NCBI RefSeq assembly: GCF_024539675.1
Contig: NZ_JAHHIT010000039.1
Location: 62,001 to 126,000 of the forward strand
Length of the DNA: 64,000 nt
Direction: 5' to 3'
From: Streptomyces hilarionis
GTDB lineage: Bacteria; Actinomycetota; Actinomycetes; Streptomycetales; Streptomycetaceae
Shown: positions 34,121 to 41,885 of the stretch, piece by piece
Layout: every line of letters starts with the position of its first letter
How positions within the stretch are numbered: the stretch's first letter is position 1
Made by a program: the position numbers and the translations under genes
The notes under the pieces: model-generated
Told to the model about the DNA's origin: nothing
The model's database searches: none
What the model saw: only the letters and a program-made list of their open reading frames with translations

Positions 34121-35743
34121 TTGAATCATTCCATCACCTGTACCTCCCTCGCCTTCTCCTGGCCCGACGGCACCCCCGTCTTCGAGGGGCTCGACGTCGC
34201 CTTCGGCCCCGGCCGCACCGGACTGGTCGGCGTCAACGGCTCCGGCAAGTCGACCCTGTTGAAACTCGTCGCCGCGGAACTCACGCCGGCCGACGGCACG
34301 ATCCGGGTCGCGGGCGAGATCGGGTACCTTCCGCAGAACGTCACCCTCGACACCGCCCTGCGGGTGGACGTCGCGCTCGGCATCGCCGCCCGGCGCGCCG
34401 CCCTGCACGCCATCGAGGCCGGTGACGCCTCCGAGGAGCACTTCGAGACCATCGGCGACGACTGGGACGTGGAGGAACGCGCCCTGGCCACCCTCGGCGA
34501 GCTCGGGCTCGGCCACATCGACCTCGACCGCACCGTCGGCGAGGTGTCCGGCGGCGAGTCGGTCCTGCTGCGGCTGGCAGCCCTGCTGCTGGGCCGGCCG
34601 GACGTCCTGCTGCTGGACGAGCCGACCAACAACCTCGACCTGCACGCGCGGCGGCGGCTGTACGCGGCCGTCGCGGCCTGGCCGGGCGTCCTGGTCGTCG
34701 TCAGCCACGACCGGGAACTGCTCGACCTCGTCGACCAGATCGCCGACCTGCGCTCGGGTGAGGTCACCTGGTACGGCGGCAACTTCTCGGCGTACGAGGA
34801 GGCCCTGGCCACCGAACAGGAAGCCGCCGAGCGCATGGTGCGCGTCGCGGAGGCCGACCTGCGCAAGCAGAAGCGCGAACTGGCCGACGCCCAGGTCAAA
34901 CTGGCCCGGCGCAGGCGCTACGGGCAGAAGATGTACGAACAGAAGCGCGAGCCGAAGATCGTCATGGGGGCGCGCAAGCGCGCGGCCCAGGAATCCGCGG
35001 GCAAGCACCGCATCATGCACGAGGAGAAGCTCGCCGAGGCCAAGGAACGGCTCGACGACGCGGCCGAGGCGGTGCGCGACGACGACGAGATCCGCGTCGA
35101 CCTGCCCCACACGGCCGTGCCGCCGGGGCGCGAGGTCCTCACCCTGATGGACCTGCGGCTCGCGTACGGCGCGCGCGTGGAGGGCGGTTTCGACCTGCGC
35201 GGTCCCGAGCGGATCGCGCTCGTCGGACGCAACGGCGCGGGCAAGACGACACTGCTGCGCACGATCGCCGGGGAACTGGCGCCGGAGTCGGGCGAGGCGC
35301 ACGCGCGCGTGCCGCTGCGCTTCCTGCCGCAGCGTCTCGACGTCCTCGACGGCGAGCTCACCGTCGCCGAGAACGTGGCCCGCTTCGCACCGGGAGCCAC
35401 CAACAACCGGGTGCGGGCCCGGCTGGCCCGCTTCCTGTTCCGGGGCGCGCGCGCCGACCAGAAGGCGGCGACGCTGTCGGGCGGGGAGCGCTTCCGGGCG
35501 ACCCTGGCGGCGCTGATGCTGGCCGAGCCCGCGCCGCAGCTGCTGATGCTGGACGAGCCGACCAACAACCTCGACATGGCCAGCGTGCGGCAGCTCACCA
35601 CGGCCCTGGAGTCCTACGAGGGGGCGTTGATCGTGGCCAGCCACGACCTGCCGTTCCTTCGGTCCATCGGCATCACCCGGTGGCTGCTGCTGGACGGCGA
35701 GCTGCGGGACACGACGGCGGAGGAGGTGGCGGGCCCGGTGTAG
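34121..35743 (+). CDS. ABC-F family ATPase, antibiotic-resistance (ribosome protection) type
   Basis: A 540-residue protein with two ABC domains and no membrane segments. Domain 1 has GVNGSGKST, signature VSGGES and LLDEPTNNLDL. Domain 2 has GRNGAGKTT, LSGGER and MLDEPTNNLDM. The long basic linker between them (about residues 235-340, rich in Arg, Lys, Gln and Glu) is the part that reaches into the ribosomal peptidyl-transferase region. The start is TTG at 34121 with GAGG six bases upstream. From memory, the S. coelicolor gene in this position (SCO6720) has been described as TiaA, linked to pleuromutilin resistance. The leader structure here supports a drug-inducible ribosome-protection role. 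Specificity is not readable from sequence. Confidence 0.87.
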   Translation: MNHSITCTSLAFSWPDGTPVFEGLDVAFGPGRTGLVGVNGSGKSTLLKLVAAELTPADGTIRVAGEIGYLPQNVTLDTALRVDVALGIAARRAALHAIEAGDASEEHFETIGDDWDVEERALATLGELGLGHIDLDRTVGEVSGGESVLLRLAALLLGRPDVLLLDEPTNNLDLHARRRLYAAVAAWPGVLVVVSHDRELLDLVDQIADLRSGEVTWYGGNFSAYEEALATEQEAAERMVRVAEADLRKQKRELADAQVKLARRRRYGQKMYEQKREPKIVMGARKRAAQESAGKHRIMHEEKLAEAKERLDDAAEAVRDDDEIRVDLPHTAVPPGREVLTLMDLRLAYGARVEGGFDLRGPERIALVGRNGAGKTTLLRTIAGELAPESGEAHARVPLRFLPQRLDVLDGELTVAENVARFAPGATNNRVRARLARFLFRGARADQKAATLSGGERFRATLAALMLAEPAPQLLMLDEPTNNLDMASVRQLTTALESYEGALIVASHDLPFLRSIGITRWLLLDGELRDTTAEEVAGPV

Positions 35744-35761
35744 ACCTGCGCGCGCAGCCCT

Positions 35762-35785
35762 GCGCGTCCCGCGCGCGGGACGCGC
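35762..35785 (+). terminator. palindromic terminator after the ABC-F gene
   Basis: A perfect 24-bp palindrome, with 9-bp arms GCGCGTCCC and GGGACGCGC around GCGCGC, begins 19 bp after the ABC-F stop. It most likely ends that transcript and insulates the DDAH gene. Confidence 0.65.
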
Positions 35786-35906
35786 GGGTCTCAGGAGGGG
35801 CACATTGTTACCGCGGGGTTTCGTCGTGGCGGCCCCGCCCTGCATGATGGCTGACCGGCGCCGTCTCGAAAGCGCCGGTCGTGCCACCCGATTCGGAGAC
35901 CTGGAC

Positions 35907-36683
35907 GTGCCCAGCAAGAAGGCCCTCATCCGCCGCCCCAGCCCACGCCTCGCCGAAGGCCTGGTCACGCACGTCGAGCGGGAGAAGGTCGACGTGGAGC
36001 TCGCCCTGGAGCAGTGGGAGGCGTACGCCGAGGCGCTGCGCACGCACGGCTGGGAGACCGTCGAGGTCGACCCGGCCGACGACTGCCCGGACTCCGTGTT
36101 CGTCGAGGACACGGTGGTGATGTACAAGAACGTCGCCCTGATCGCGCGCTCCGGGGCCGAGTCGCGGCGCGACGAGACGCTCGGGGTCGAGGAGGCCGTG
36201 GCGCGCCTGGGCTGCTCGGTGAACTGGATCTGGGACCCGGGCACGCTGGACGGCGGCGACGTCCTCAAGGTCGGCGACACCATCTACGTCGGCCGGGGCG
36301 GGCGCACCAACGCGGCCGGCGTCCAGCAGGTGCGGGCGGCCTTCGAACCGCTGGGGGCACGGGTGGTGGCCGTGCCGGTGAGCAAGGTGCTGCATCTGAA
36401 GTCCGCGGTCACGGCGCTGCCGGACGGTACGGTGATCGGTCACATCCCGCACGTGGACCGGCCCTCGCTGTTCCCCCGCTTCCTGTCGGTGCCCGAGGAG
36501 CCGGGCTCGCACGTGGTGCTGCTCGGCGGCCCGCGGCTCCTCATGGCGGCGAGCGCGCCGAAGACGGCGGACCTGCTCGCCGATCTCGGCCACGAGCCCG
36601 TCGTGGTCGACATCAGCGAGTTCGAGAAGCTGGAGGGATGTGTGACGTGCCTCTCGGTGCGTTTGCGGGACCTTTACGCCTGA
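35907..36683 (+). CDS. ddaH: dimethylarginine dimethylaminohydrolase (DDAH)
   Basis: A 258-residue guanidino-group-modifying enzyme that hydrolyses methylated arginines (or a similar substrate) to citrulline and methylamines. The substrate-binding DDCPDSVFVEDTVV motif (about residues 61-74), DGGDVLKVGDTIYVGRGGRTN, the catalytic histidine in LHLKSAVT and the nucleophilic cysteine in GCVTCLSVR at the C terminus match the family, whose length is about 255-285. The GTG at 35907 was chosen because GGAG lies eight bases upstream and the reading begins at MPSKKALIRRPS. It is flanked by hairpins and appears monocistronic. Confidence 0.9.
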   Translation: MPSKKALIRRPSPRLAEGLVTHVEREKVDVELALEQWEAYAEALRTHGWETVEVDPADDCPDSVFVEDTVVMYKNVALIARSGAESRRDETLGVEEAVARLGCSVNWIWDPGTLDGGDVLKVGDTIYVGRGGRTNAAGVQQVRAAFEPLGARVVAVPVSKVLHLKSAVTALPDGTVIGHIPHVDRPSLFPRFLSVPEEPGSHVVLLGGPRLLMAASAPKTADLLADLGHEPVVVDISEFEKLEGCVTCLSVRLRDLYA

Positions 36684-36685
36684 CC

Positions 36686-36705
36686 GGGTGATCCGTTCAC
36701 CCTTT
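36686..36705 (+). terminator. small terminator hairpin after DDAH
   Basis: GGGTGA and TCACCC form a six-pair stem with a TCCGT loop, starting three bases after the stop codon and followed by TTT. It is short, but is one of the few hairpins in this window with a T-run. Confidence 0.5.
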
Positions 36706-36798
36706 CGGCCCTGGACCTGCGGATCCCCGGGCGAGTCGGGCCGTACGCGACGTCGAGCGCAACATTGCTGATCAGCGAGGTTTACGTCGCACTTAACC

Positions 36799-36840
36799 TA
36801 CGGTTTCGTAACCTACGGACACGTAGCCTACGATTCCGTA
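36799..36840 (+). promoter_or_regulatory. array of three 12-bp palindromes upstream of the acyl-ACP desaturase
   Basis: Three perfect copies of TACG-N4-CGTA occur at 36799-36810, 36814-36825 and 36829-36840, exactly 15 bp apart and 59 bp before the start codon. Each is an inverted repeat of the kind bound by TetR-family dimers. The exact phasing suggests cooperative or overlapping binding. The same motif recurs as an array beside the TetR gene at 57251-57865. Confidence 0.7.
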
Positions 36841-36898
36841 AGTTCCGGCCTCGCTCGCCGGAGTGTTCCGCTCCGCTTCACGTCCCCCTGGAGTTCTC

Positions 36899-37873
36899 GT
36901 GACGATCACCTCCCCTCACCTCGGCAGCCCCGCCGTCTGGACCGACGCCAAGCTGCTGTACGCGCTGGAGGAAGTGGTCGAGACGGAACTCAACCGGCAC
37001 CTGAAGGTCACCAAGGACTGGATGCCCCACGAGTACGTGCCGTGGAGCGACGGCCGCAACTTCCCCGGCTTCTTCGAGGACGGCGAGGCCTGGGACAAGG
37101 AGCAGTCCAAGGTCACCGAGATCGGCCGGATCGCGCTGGTGGTGAACCTGCTCACCGAGGACAACCTGCCCAGCTACCACCACGAGATCGCCTCGCTCTT
37201 CGGCCGGGACGGCGCCTGGGGCACCTGGGTGCACCGCTGGACGGCCGAGGAGGGCCGCCACGGCATCGTCATGCGCGACTACCTGCTCGCCTCGCGCGCG
37301 GTGGACCCGGACAAGCTGGAGCAGTTCCGCATGTCCCACATGAGCGAGGGCTTCGAGTCCGACAACCGGCACTCGATGCTCCACTCGGTCGCCTACGTCG
37401 CCTTCCAGGAGCTGGCGACCCGCGTCTCGCACCGCAACACCGGCCACCAGTCCGGCGACCCGGTCTGCGACCGCATGCTGGCGCGCATCGCGACCGACGA
37501 GAACCTGCACATGGTCTTCTACCGCAACCTCCTGAAGGCCGCGTTCGACCTCGCCCCCGACCTGACCATGCAGGCCGTGCGCGATGTGCTGGTCAACTTC
37601 CGCATGCCCGGCCACGGCATGCCCGGCTTCGAGCGGTTCGCCGCGCAGATGGCCATCGGCGAGGTCTACAACCTGCGCATCCACCACGACGACGTCATCC
37701 AGCCGGTGCTGCGCTTCCTGAAGGTCATGGAGATCGACGGTCTCGGCCCGGAGGGCCGCAAGGCGCAGGAGGAGATCGGCCTGTACATGGGCGGGCTGGA
37801 CGCCGAGGCGCTGAAGTTCGACGAGAAGCTGGCCACCCGCAAGGCCCGCATGGCGGCTCGCGCCGCGGGCTGA
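36899..37873 (+). CDS. desA: acyl-[acyl-carrier-protein] desaturase (stearoyl-ACP 9-desaturase family)
   Basis: A 324-residue soluble di-iron desaturase that puts a double bond into acyl-ACP. The iron-binding motifs are visible: the first glutamate in TEDNLPSYHHEI, E-E-G-R-H in WTAEEGRHG, the later glutamate in YVAFQELATRVSHRNTG, and DENLHMVFYRN. The N terminus (AKLLYALEEVVETELNRHLKVTKDWMPHEYVPWSDGRNF) is typical of the family. The GTG at 36899 has GGAG six bases upstream. It would act with a ferredoxin to make monounsaturated fatty acids. The palindrome array just upstream implies repression according to lipid state. Confidence 0.9.
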   Translation: MTITSPHLGSPAVWTDAKLLYALEEVVETELNRHLKVTKDWMPHEYVPWSDGRNFPGFFEDGEAWDKEQSKVTEIGRIALVVNLLTEDNLPSYHHEIASLFGRDGAWGTWVHRWTAEEGRHGIVMRDYLLASRAVDPDKLEQFRMSHMSEGFESDNRHSMLHSVAYVAFQELATRVSHRNTGHQSGDPVCDRMLARIATDENLHMVFYRNLLKAAFDLAPDLTMQAVRDVLVNFRMPGHGMPGFERFAAQMAIGEVYNLRIHHDDVIQPVLRFLKVMEIDGLGPEGRKAQEEIGLYMGGLDAEALKFDEKLATRKARMAARAAG

Positions 37874-37903
37874 CCGCTCCACGGCGGGACGGCCCGACGG
37901 CTC

Positions 37904-37945
37904 GACGGCTCGCACCGGGAGAATGGCTGCCCGGTGCGGGCCGTC
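37904..37945 (+). terminator. terminator hairpin after the desaturase gene
   Basis: A 16-pair stem (with one G-U pair) is formed by 37904-37919 and 37930-37945, with CGCACCGGG and CCCGGTGCG as its inner half and a ten-nt loop. It starts 31 bp after the desaturase stop. Confidence 0.75.
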
Positions 37946-38047
37946 TCGCGTCCTCACGGGTTGCCGGAGGAGGCCAGGGCGGTCTCAGGGGCACACCGCG
38001 CGCACCCTGGCTGCAGGGCGCCGGCTCGCCCGCCGCGCCGCCCTCCC

Positions 38048-38083
38048 GTCGCACCCGTCGCACCCGTCGCACCCGTCGCACCC
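38048..38083 (+). repeat. four tandem copies of the nonamer GTCGCACCC
   Basis: Exactly repeated units at 38048, 38057, 38066 and 38075 lie between the desaturase terminator and the convergent wblH-type gene. No coding frame is supported. This is a short microsatellite-like repeat that may vary in copy number. Confidence 0.8.
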
Positions 38084-38163
38084 GGCCCCGGGATCCCCGA
38101 CCGCGCCCCCGCGACGCGGTCGTACGGATCCCCCGGCCCTCGTGGTCGGGACCGCTCGCCCGT

Positions 38164-38409
38164 TCAGCGGGCCGTCCGCCTGATCTCCAGACGCTCCTTC
38201 TCGGAGAGGCCGCCCCAGACGCCGAAGCGTTCGTCGTTGGCCAGGGCGTAGTCGAGGCAGGCCGGGCGCATCTCGCACATGCCGCAGATGCGCTTGGCCT
38301 CCCGTACCGAGCTGCCGGGTTCGGGGAAGAAGAAGTCCGCGCCGGTCTGTGCGCACAGCGCCTCCCGCTGCCAGGTGAGGTCGGGTGTGGGAATCGTGTC
38401 GGTGTACAT
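38164..38409 (-). CDS. wblH: WhiB-like iron-sulfur regulator (WblH-like)
   Basis: An 81-residue Wbl protein binding a [4Fe-4S] cluster through four cysteines: one in REALCAQTGADFFFPE, two in CGMCEM and one in RPACLDYAL. The signature GVWGGLSEKER turn follows, then a basic C terminus. Wbl proteins work with the housekeeping sigma factor to regulate development, redox response or antibiotic production. The ATG at 38409 gives a normal family N terminus. The frame stays open far upstream, but the extra residues would be a proline-rich string not seen in the family. From memory, the S. coelicolor gene in this place is wblH (SCO6715). That identity is less certain than the family. Confidence 0.85.
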   Translation of the reverse strand: MYTDTIPTPDLTWQREALCAQTGADFFFPEPGSSVREAKRICGMCEMRPACLDYALANDERFGVWGGLSEKERLEIRRTAR

Positions 38410-38755
38410 GGCGAGGATCGTGCCCGGCGGCGCAAAACGTTCGATCAACGCCGGATATACGCGCGCTCGGGCGGGGCCCGGCCCGGGTGTCACGGGCACC
38501 GGTGCCGGCGTCGGTGTCACGGGCACCGGTGACAAGAGCCCCGGCGTCCAGGGCCCCGGCGCCGAAAGCCCCGCCGCCCCGATGATGGCCGGGCGACCGC
38601 CGCGGCGCACGGCGGCGCGCGCAGCCGCGGCGTCCGCGCCCCGCCGCCCGCGAGGGGGACCGCCGACGTCCGCGGGCGCGCTCCGGCAGCGTTTGTCAGT
38701 GGTCGGTGCAAGACTCGGCAGTGCATTGGACGGGACCCCTGCGAGGAGGGCGAAG
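38410..38755. other. divergent intergenic region between wblH and the VOC protein gene
   Basis: No gene is supported in these 346 bp. The region contains a duplicated 19-mer (see the repeat at 38486-38531) and the ribosome-binding site of the gene at 38756. Both promoters should be here, but I could not assign them. Confidence 0.5.
38486..38531 (-). repeat. 19-bp direct repeat with 27-bp period upstream of wblH
   Basis: GGTGTCACGGGCACCGGTG occurs at 38486-38504 and again, identically, at 38513-38531. Each copy contains the palindrome CACCGGTG. It is 77-122 bp upstream of the wblH start, so it could be a two-site operator. Confidence 0.6.
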
Positions 38756-39547
38756 ATGCTCACCACCCGTTTCGTCGACGGCGCTCCGAACTGGATCGAT
38801 GTCGGCACGACCGACATCGACGGCGCCACCGCGTTCTACGGCGCCCTCTTCGGCTGGACCTTCCGGTCGGCGGGGCCCGACGCCGGCGGCTACGGCTTCT
38901 TCCAACTGGACGGAAGGACCGTGGCCGGCGGCATGCAGACCACGCCCGAGCAGGGACCGCCGTCCTGGACGGTCTACTTCGCGACGGCGGACGCCCGGGC
39001 CACGGCCGCGGCGGCCGAACAGGCGCACGGCCGAGTCGCCCTCGCGCCGATGGACGTCATGGGCGAGGGCACGATGGCGGTCCTGGCCGACCAGGCGGGA
39101 GTCCCGTTCGGCCTCTGGCAGCCCGGCCGCACGAGAGGCGTCGACGTGGCGAACGAGCCGGGCTCCCTGTGCTGGGTCGAGCTCTACACGCCGGACATCG
39201 CCGCCGCGGCCGCCTTCTACCACGCGACACTGGGCCTGGAGACCTACGCCGTCCCGTTCCCCGGCGGCACGTACACCTGCGTCAACCCGGCCGGGGCCGA
39301 CGAGGACGCGATGTTCGGCGGCATCGTCCCGCTGGCCGACGACCCTGCCGAGGCGGGATCGCCGGCGCACTGGCTGCCCTACTTCGAGGCCGCCGACGTG
39401 GACACGGTGGTCGCCAGGGCGGAGGAACTCGGCGCCACCGTGCGCATGCCCGCCACCGACGTCGAGGGCGTCGGCCGCATCGCGCGGCTCGCCGACCCGT
39501 ACGGCGCGCGCTTCGCGGTGATCAGGAGCGCGCCCCGGGAGCGGTGA
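38756..39547 (+). CDS. two-domain VOC (glyoxalase/bleomycin-resistance fold) protein
   Basis: A 263-residue protein made of two tandem vicinal-oxygen-chelate modules: residues about 10-125 (NWIDVGTTDIDGATAFYGALFGWTF...PFGLWQPG) and 140-260 (CWVELYTPDIAAAAAFYHATLGLETY...ARFAVI). The repeated 'D-I-x-A-x-x-F-Y' and closing 'P-x-G-x-x-F' strands are diagnostic. Relatives include glyoxalases, dioxygenases and resistance proteins, and Streptomyces homologues are often labelled hydroxylases without evidence. Metal-ligand residues are not clearly conserved. AGGAGGG five bases before ATG 38756 gives a confident start. Confidence 0.82.
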   Translation: MLTTRFVDGAPNWIDVGTTDIDGATAFYGALFGWTFRSAGPDAGGYGFFQLDGRTVAGGMQTTPEQGPPSWTVYFATADARATAAAAEQAHGRVALAPMDVMGEGTMAVLADQAGVPFGLWQPGRTRGVDVANEPGSLCWVELYTPDIAAAAAFYHATLGLETYAVPFPGGTYTCVNPAGADEDAMFGGIVPLADDPAEAGSPAHWLPYFEAADVDTVVARAEELGATVRMPATDVEGVGRIARLADPYGARFAVIRSAPRER

Positions 39548-39584
39548 GAGCCCGGCCGGCCCGAGCGGCAGGCGTGGGCGGCTT

Positions 39585-40610
39585 CTATGCCGAGGCCCGG
39601 CGCACCAGCGTGGTGGGCAGGACGACCGCGCCGCCCGGTTCCTCACCGCCGCCGCGCCGGTCGAGCCGGCGCAGCAGGAGACGGGCCATGATCCGCCCCA
39701 TCTCCTCGATGTCCTGACGGACCGTCGTCAGCGGCGGGTCGCTCTGTTCGGCGACGGGCAGCATGTCGTCGAAGCCGACCACGGCGACGTCCTCGGGCAC
39801 GCGCCGCCCGCGTTCGCGCAGCACCCGCAGGACGCCCGAGGCCATGAGGTCGTTGGCGGCGAACACGGCGTCCACGTCGGGGCAGCGGTCGAGGAGTTCG
39901 CGCATGGCGCGCTCGCCGCCGCCGGGAGTGAAGTCGCTCTCGACGACGAGGAGTCGTCCGTCGCCCACCACCTGCCGGTATCCGTCGAGCCGGTCCGCCG
40001 CCGAGGTCTGGTCGAGGGGGCCGCTGATGTGGGCGACACGGCTGCGCCCGAGGCCGGCCAGGAGGCGCACGGCCTCGCGGGCGCCGCCGCGGTTGTCGCT
40101 GTCCACGTAGACGACGTCCCGTGTCCCGTCGCTCCAGCCGGGACGGCCGCCGAACACGGTCGGCACGCCGACGTCCTGGATCAGGCCGGGCAGCGGGTCG
40201 TCGAGATGCAGCGAGAAGACCAGCGCCCCGTCGACGTGGCCGCCGGCGAGGTAGCGGGCCACCCGGGCGTGGTCGTCGCGGCCCTCGGTGAGCAGCAGCA
40301 CCAACTGGTTGTCGTGCGCCGTCAGTTCCTTGCTGATGCCGCGCAACTGGAGGGCGAAGAAGGGGTCGGCGAAGACGCGGGTCTCCGGTTCGGCGATGAT
40401 GACGGCGACCGCGTCGTGCCGCTTGGTGACGAGGCTGCGCGCGGCCTGGTTGGGCACGTAGCCGAGTTCGTCCACGGCCTGGCGCACCCGTTCGACGAGC
40501 GGCTCCCGTACGCCGTCCCCGCCGTTGACGACGCGCGACACGGTCGCCCGGGAGACCCCGGCCCGGGCGGCCACGGCCTCCAGCGTGGGACGCGACGCTG
40601 TCTCGCTCAC
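39585..40610 (-). CDS. LacI-family transcriptional regulator
   Basis: A 341-residue repressor. The N-terminal helix-turn-helix and hinge are clear (TLEAVAARAGVSRATVSRVVNG at residues 9-30, then YVPNQAARSLVTKR), followed by a periplasmic-binding-protein-like sugar-sensing domain (VDGALVFS, VVYVDSDNRGGAREAVRLL, VDAVFAANDLMASGVL, VAVVGFDDM). The GTG at 40610 is preceded by GGAG. No sugar transporter or glycosidase genes adjoin it in this window, so its targets must lie elsewhere, apart from probable autoregulation through the palindrome 57 bp upstream. Confidence 0.9.
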   Translation of the reverse strand: MSETASRPTLEAVAARAGVSRATVSRVVNGGDGVREPLVERVRQAVDELGYVPNQAARSLVTKRHDAVAVIIAEPETRVFADPFFALQLRGISKELTAHDNQLVLLLTEGRDDHARVARYLAGGHVDGALVFSLHLDDPLPGLIQDVGVPTVFGGRPGWSDGTRDVVYVDSDNRGGAREAVRLLAGLGRSRVAHISGPLDQTSAADRLDGYRQVVGDGRLLVVESDFTPGGGERAMRELLDRCPDVDAVFAANDLMASGVLRVLRERGRRVPEDVAVVGFDDMLPVAEQSDPPLTTVRQDIEEMGRIMARLLLRRLDRRGGGEEPGGAVVLPTTLVRRASA

Positions 40611-40666
40611 TTCGGGGCTCCTCCTGGCCGGCTGCGGATCAGGATAGCTCCGCGGGAGAGCCCGGG

Positions 40667-40680
40667 TGGGAGCGCTCTCG
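40667..40680. promoter_or_regulatory. LacI-type operator upstream of the LacI gene
   Basis: TGGGAGCGCTCTCG is centred on the palindrome GAGCGCTC and matches 12 of 14 bases of the cellobiose-repressor (CebR) box of Streptomyces, TGGGAGCGCTCCCA, quoted from memory. It lies between the LacI gene and the NHEJ polymerase gene. Autoregulation is the simplest reading. Confidence 0.6.
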
Positions 40681-40736
40681 CCGACGGTCCCCGGCCGCCG
40701 CGCCCCGGGGGACCGCCGGGGTGCGCCGGGGCTTCG

Positions 40737-41780
40737 TCATCCGCCCGGGGCGTCCTCGTGCCGGGCCCGGCTCGGCTGCACCCGCTTGGGCTCCCCCGGC
40801 ATCTTCGGGTACTCCGGCGGATAGGGCAGGTCGCCCAGGCCGTGCTCGTGTTCGTCCCGGCGGGCCAGGTCGAGCAGGGTGTCGAGGGAGAAGGCGTGGT
40901 CGTCCATGTCGGCGTGCACGTCGCCGAGTTCGGCGAACCGGGCCGGCATGGTCGCGATGTCGAAGTCACGGGGGTGCGCCTGGCCCACCTCGTCCCAGCG
41001 CAGCGGCGCCGAGACGGGGGCGTGCGGGCGGGGACGCACGGAGTAGGCGGAGGCGATGGTGCGGTCGCGGGCGGTCTGGTTGTAGTCGACGAAGATGCGT
41101 TCGCCGCGCTCCTCCTTCCACCACTTGATCGTCACCTGCTCCGGCATCCGGCGTTCCATCTCCCGGCCGACGGCGATGGCGGCGCGCCGGACCTGGGTGA
41201 AGGTCCAGCGGGGCTCGATCGGCACGAAGACGTGCAGGCCGCGGCCGCCCGAGGTCTTGGGCCAGCCCCGCAGTCCGCCGAACTCGTCGAGGACCGCGCG
41301 CAGTTCGTGGGCCGCGCGGACCGCGTCGTCGAAGTCGGTGCCGGGCTGCGGGTCGAGGTCGATGCGCAGTTCGTCGGGGCGGTCGACGTCGGCGCGGCGC
41401 ACCGGCCACGGGTGGAAGGTCAGCGTGCCGTACTGGGCCGCCCACAGGACGGCCGCCTCCTCCGTCGGGCACATCTCGTCGGCGCTGCGTCCGCTGGGGA
41501 AGGTGATGTGCGCGGTGGGGATCCAGTCGGGCATGTTCTTCGGCGCCCGCTTCTGGAAGAAGGACTCGCCGGTCACCCCGTCGGGGTAGCGCTCCAACGT
41601 GGTGGGGCGGTCGCGCAGCGCGCGCAGGATGCCCGGGGCGACGGCCTGGTAGTAGCGGGCGAGGTCCAGCTTGGTGAAGCCGCGCTCCGGGAAGAAGACC
41701 TTGTCCGGACTGGACAGCCGCACCGTCCGGCCGGCCACTTCCAGTTCCACCGCATCGCCCATGCGAGCCACGGTAGACAT
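40737..41780 (-). CDS. LigD-type DNA polymerase/primase domain protein (non-homologous end joining)
   Basis: A 347-residue stand-alone polymerase domain of the archaeo-eukaryotic primase fold, which fills gaps during bacterial end joining. Characteristic strings: LSSPDKVFFPERGFTKLDLARYY near the N terminus, LDPQPGTDF carrying the catalytic aspartates of RIDLDP, WPKTSGGRGLHVFVP, and VFVDYNQTARDRTIASAYSVRP. It has neither the ligase nor the nuclease domain of mycobacterial LigD. The ligase is encoded divergently 105 bp away. ATG 41780 is used. Another in-frame ATG six codons inside is possible. No Ku gene is present in the window. Confidence 0.9.
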   Translation of the reverse strand: MSTVARMGDAVELEVAGRTVRLSSPDKVFFPERGFTKLDLARYYQAVAPGILRALRDRPTTLERYPDGVTGESFFQKRAPKNMPDWIPTAHITFPSGRSADEMCPTEEAAVLWAAQYGTLTFHPWPVRRADVDRPDELRIDLDPQPGTDFDDAVRAAHELRAVLDEFGGLRGWPKTSGGRGLHVFVPIEPRWTFTQVRRAAIAVGREMERRMPEQVTIKWWKEERGERIFVDYNQTARDRTIASAYSVRPRPHAPVSAPLRWDEVGQAHPRDFDIATMPARFAELGDVHADMDDHAFSLDTLLDLARRDEHEHGLGDLPYPPEYPKMPGEPKRVQPSRARHEDAPGG

Positions 41781-41885
41781 ACCGCCGACACCTCGCATCA
41801 CCGGCATACCAGGATGCAGTAACGCGTCACCACGCATTCCGGAGCACACCGGGCGATTCCGGTGGACGTCGCGCAGAATCGGAGC

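Noticed and set aside
38410..38829. N-terminal extension of the Wbl protein to an upstream start
   Set aside because: The frame is open, but the added residues are a proline/threonine-rich low-complexity string, and Wbl proteins normally start just before the first cysteine region.
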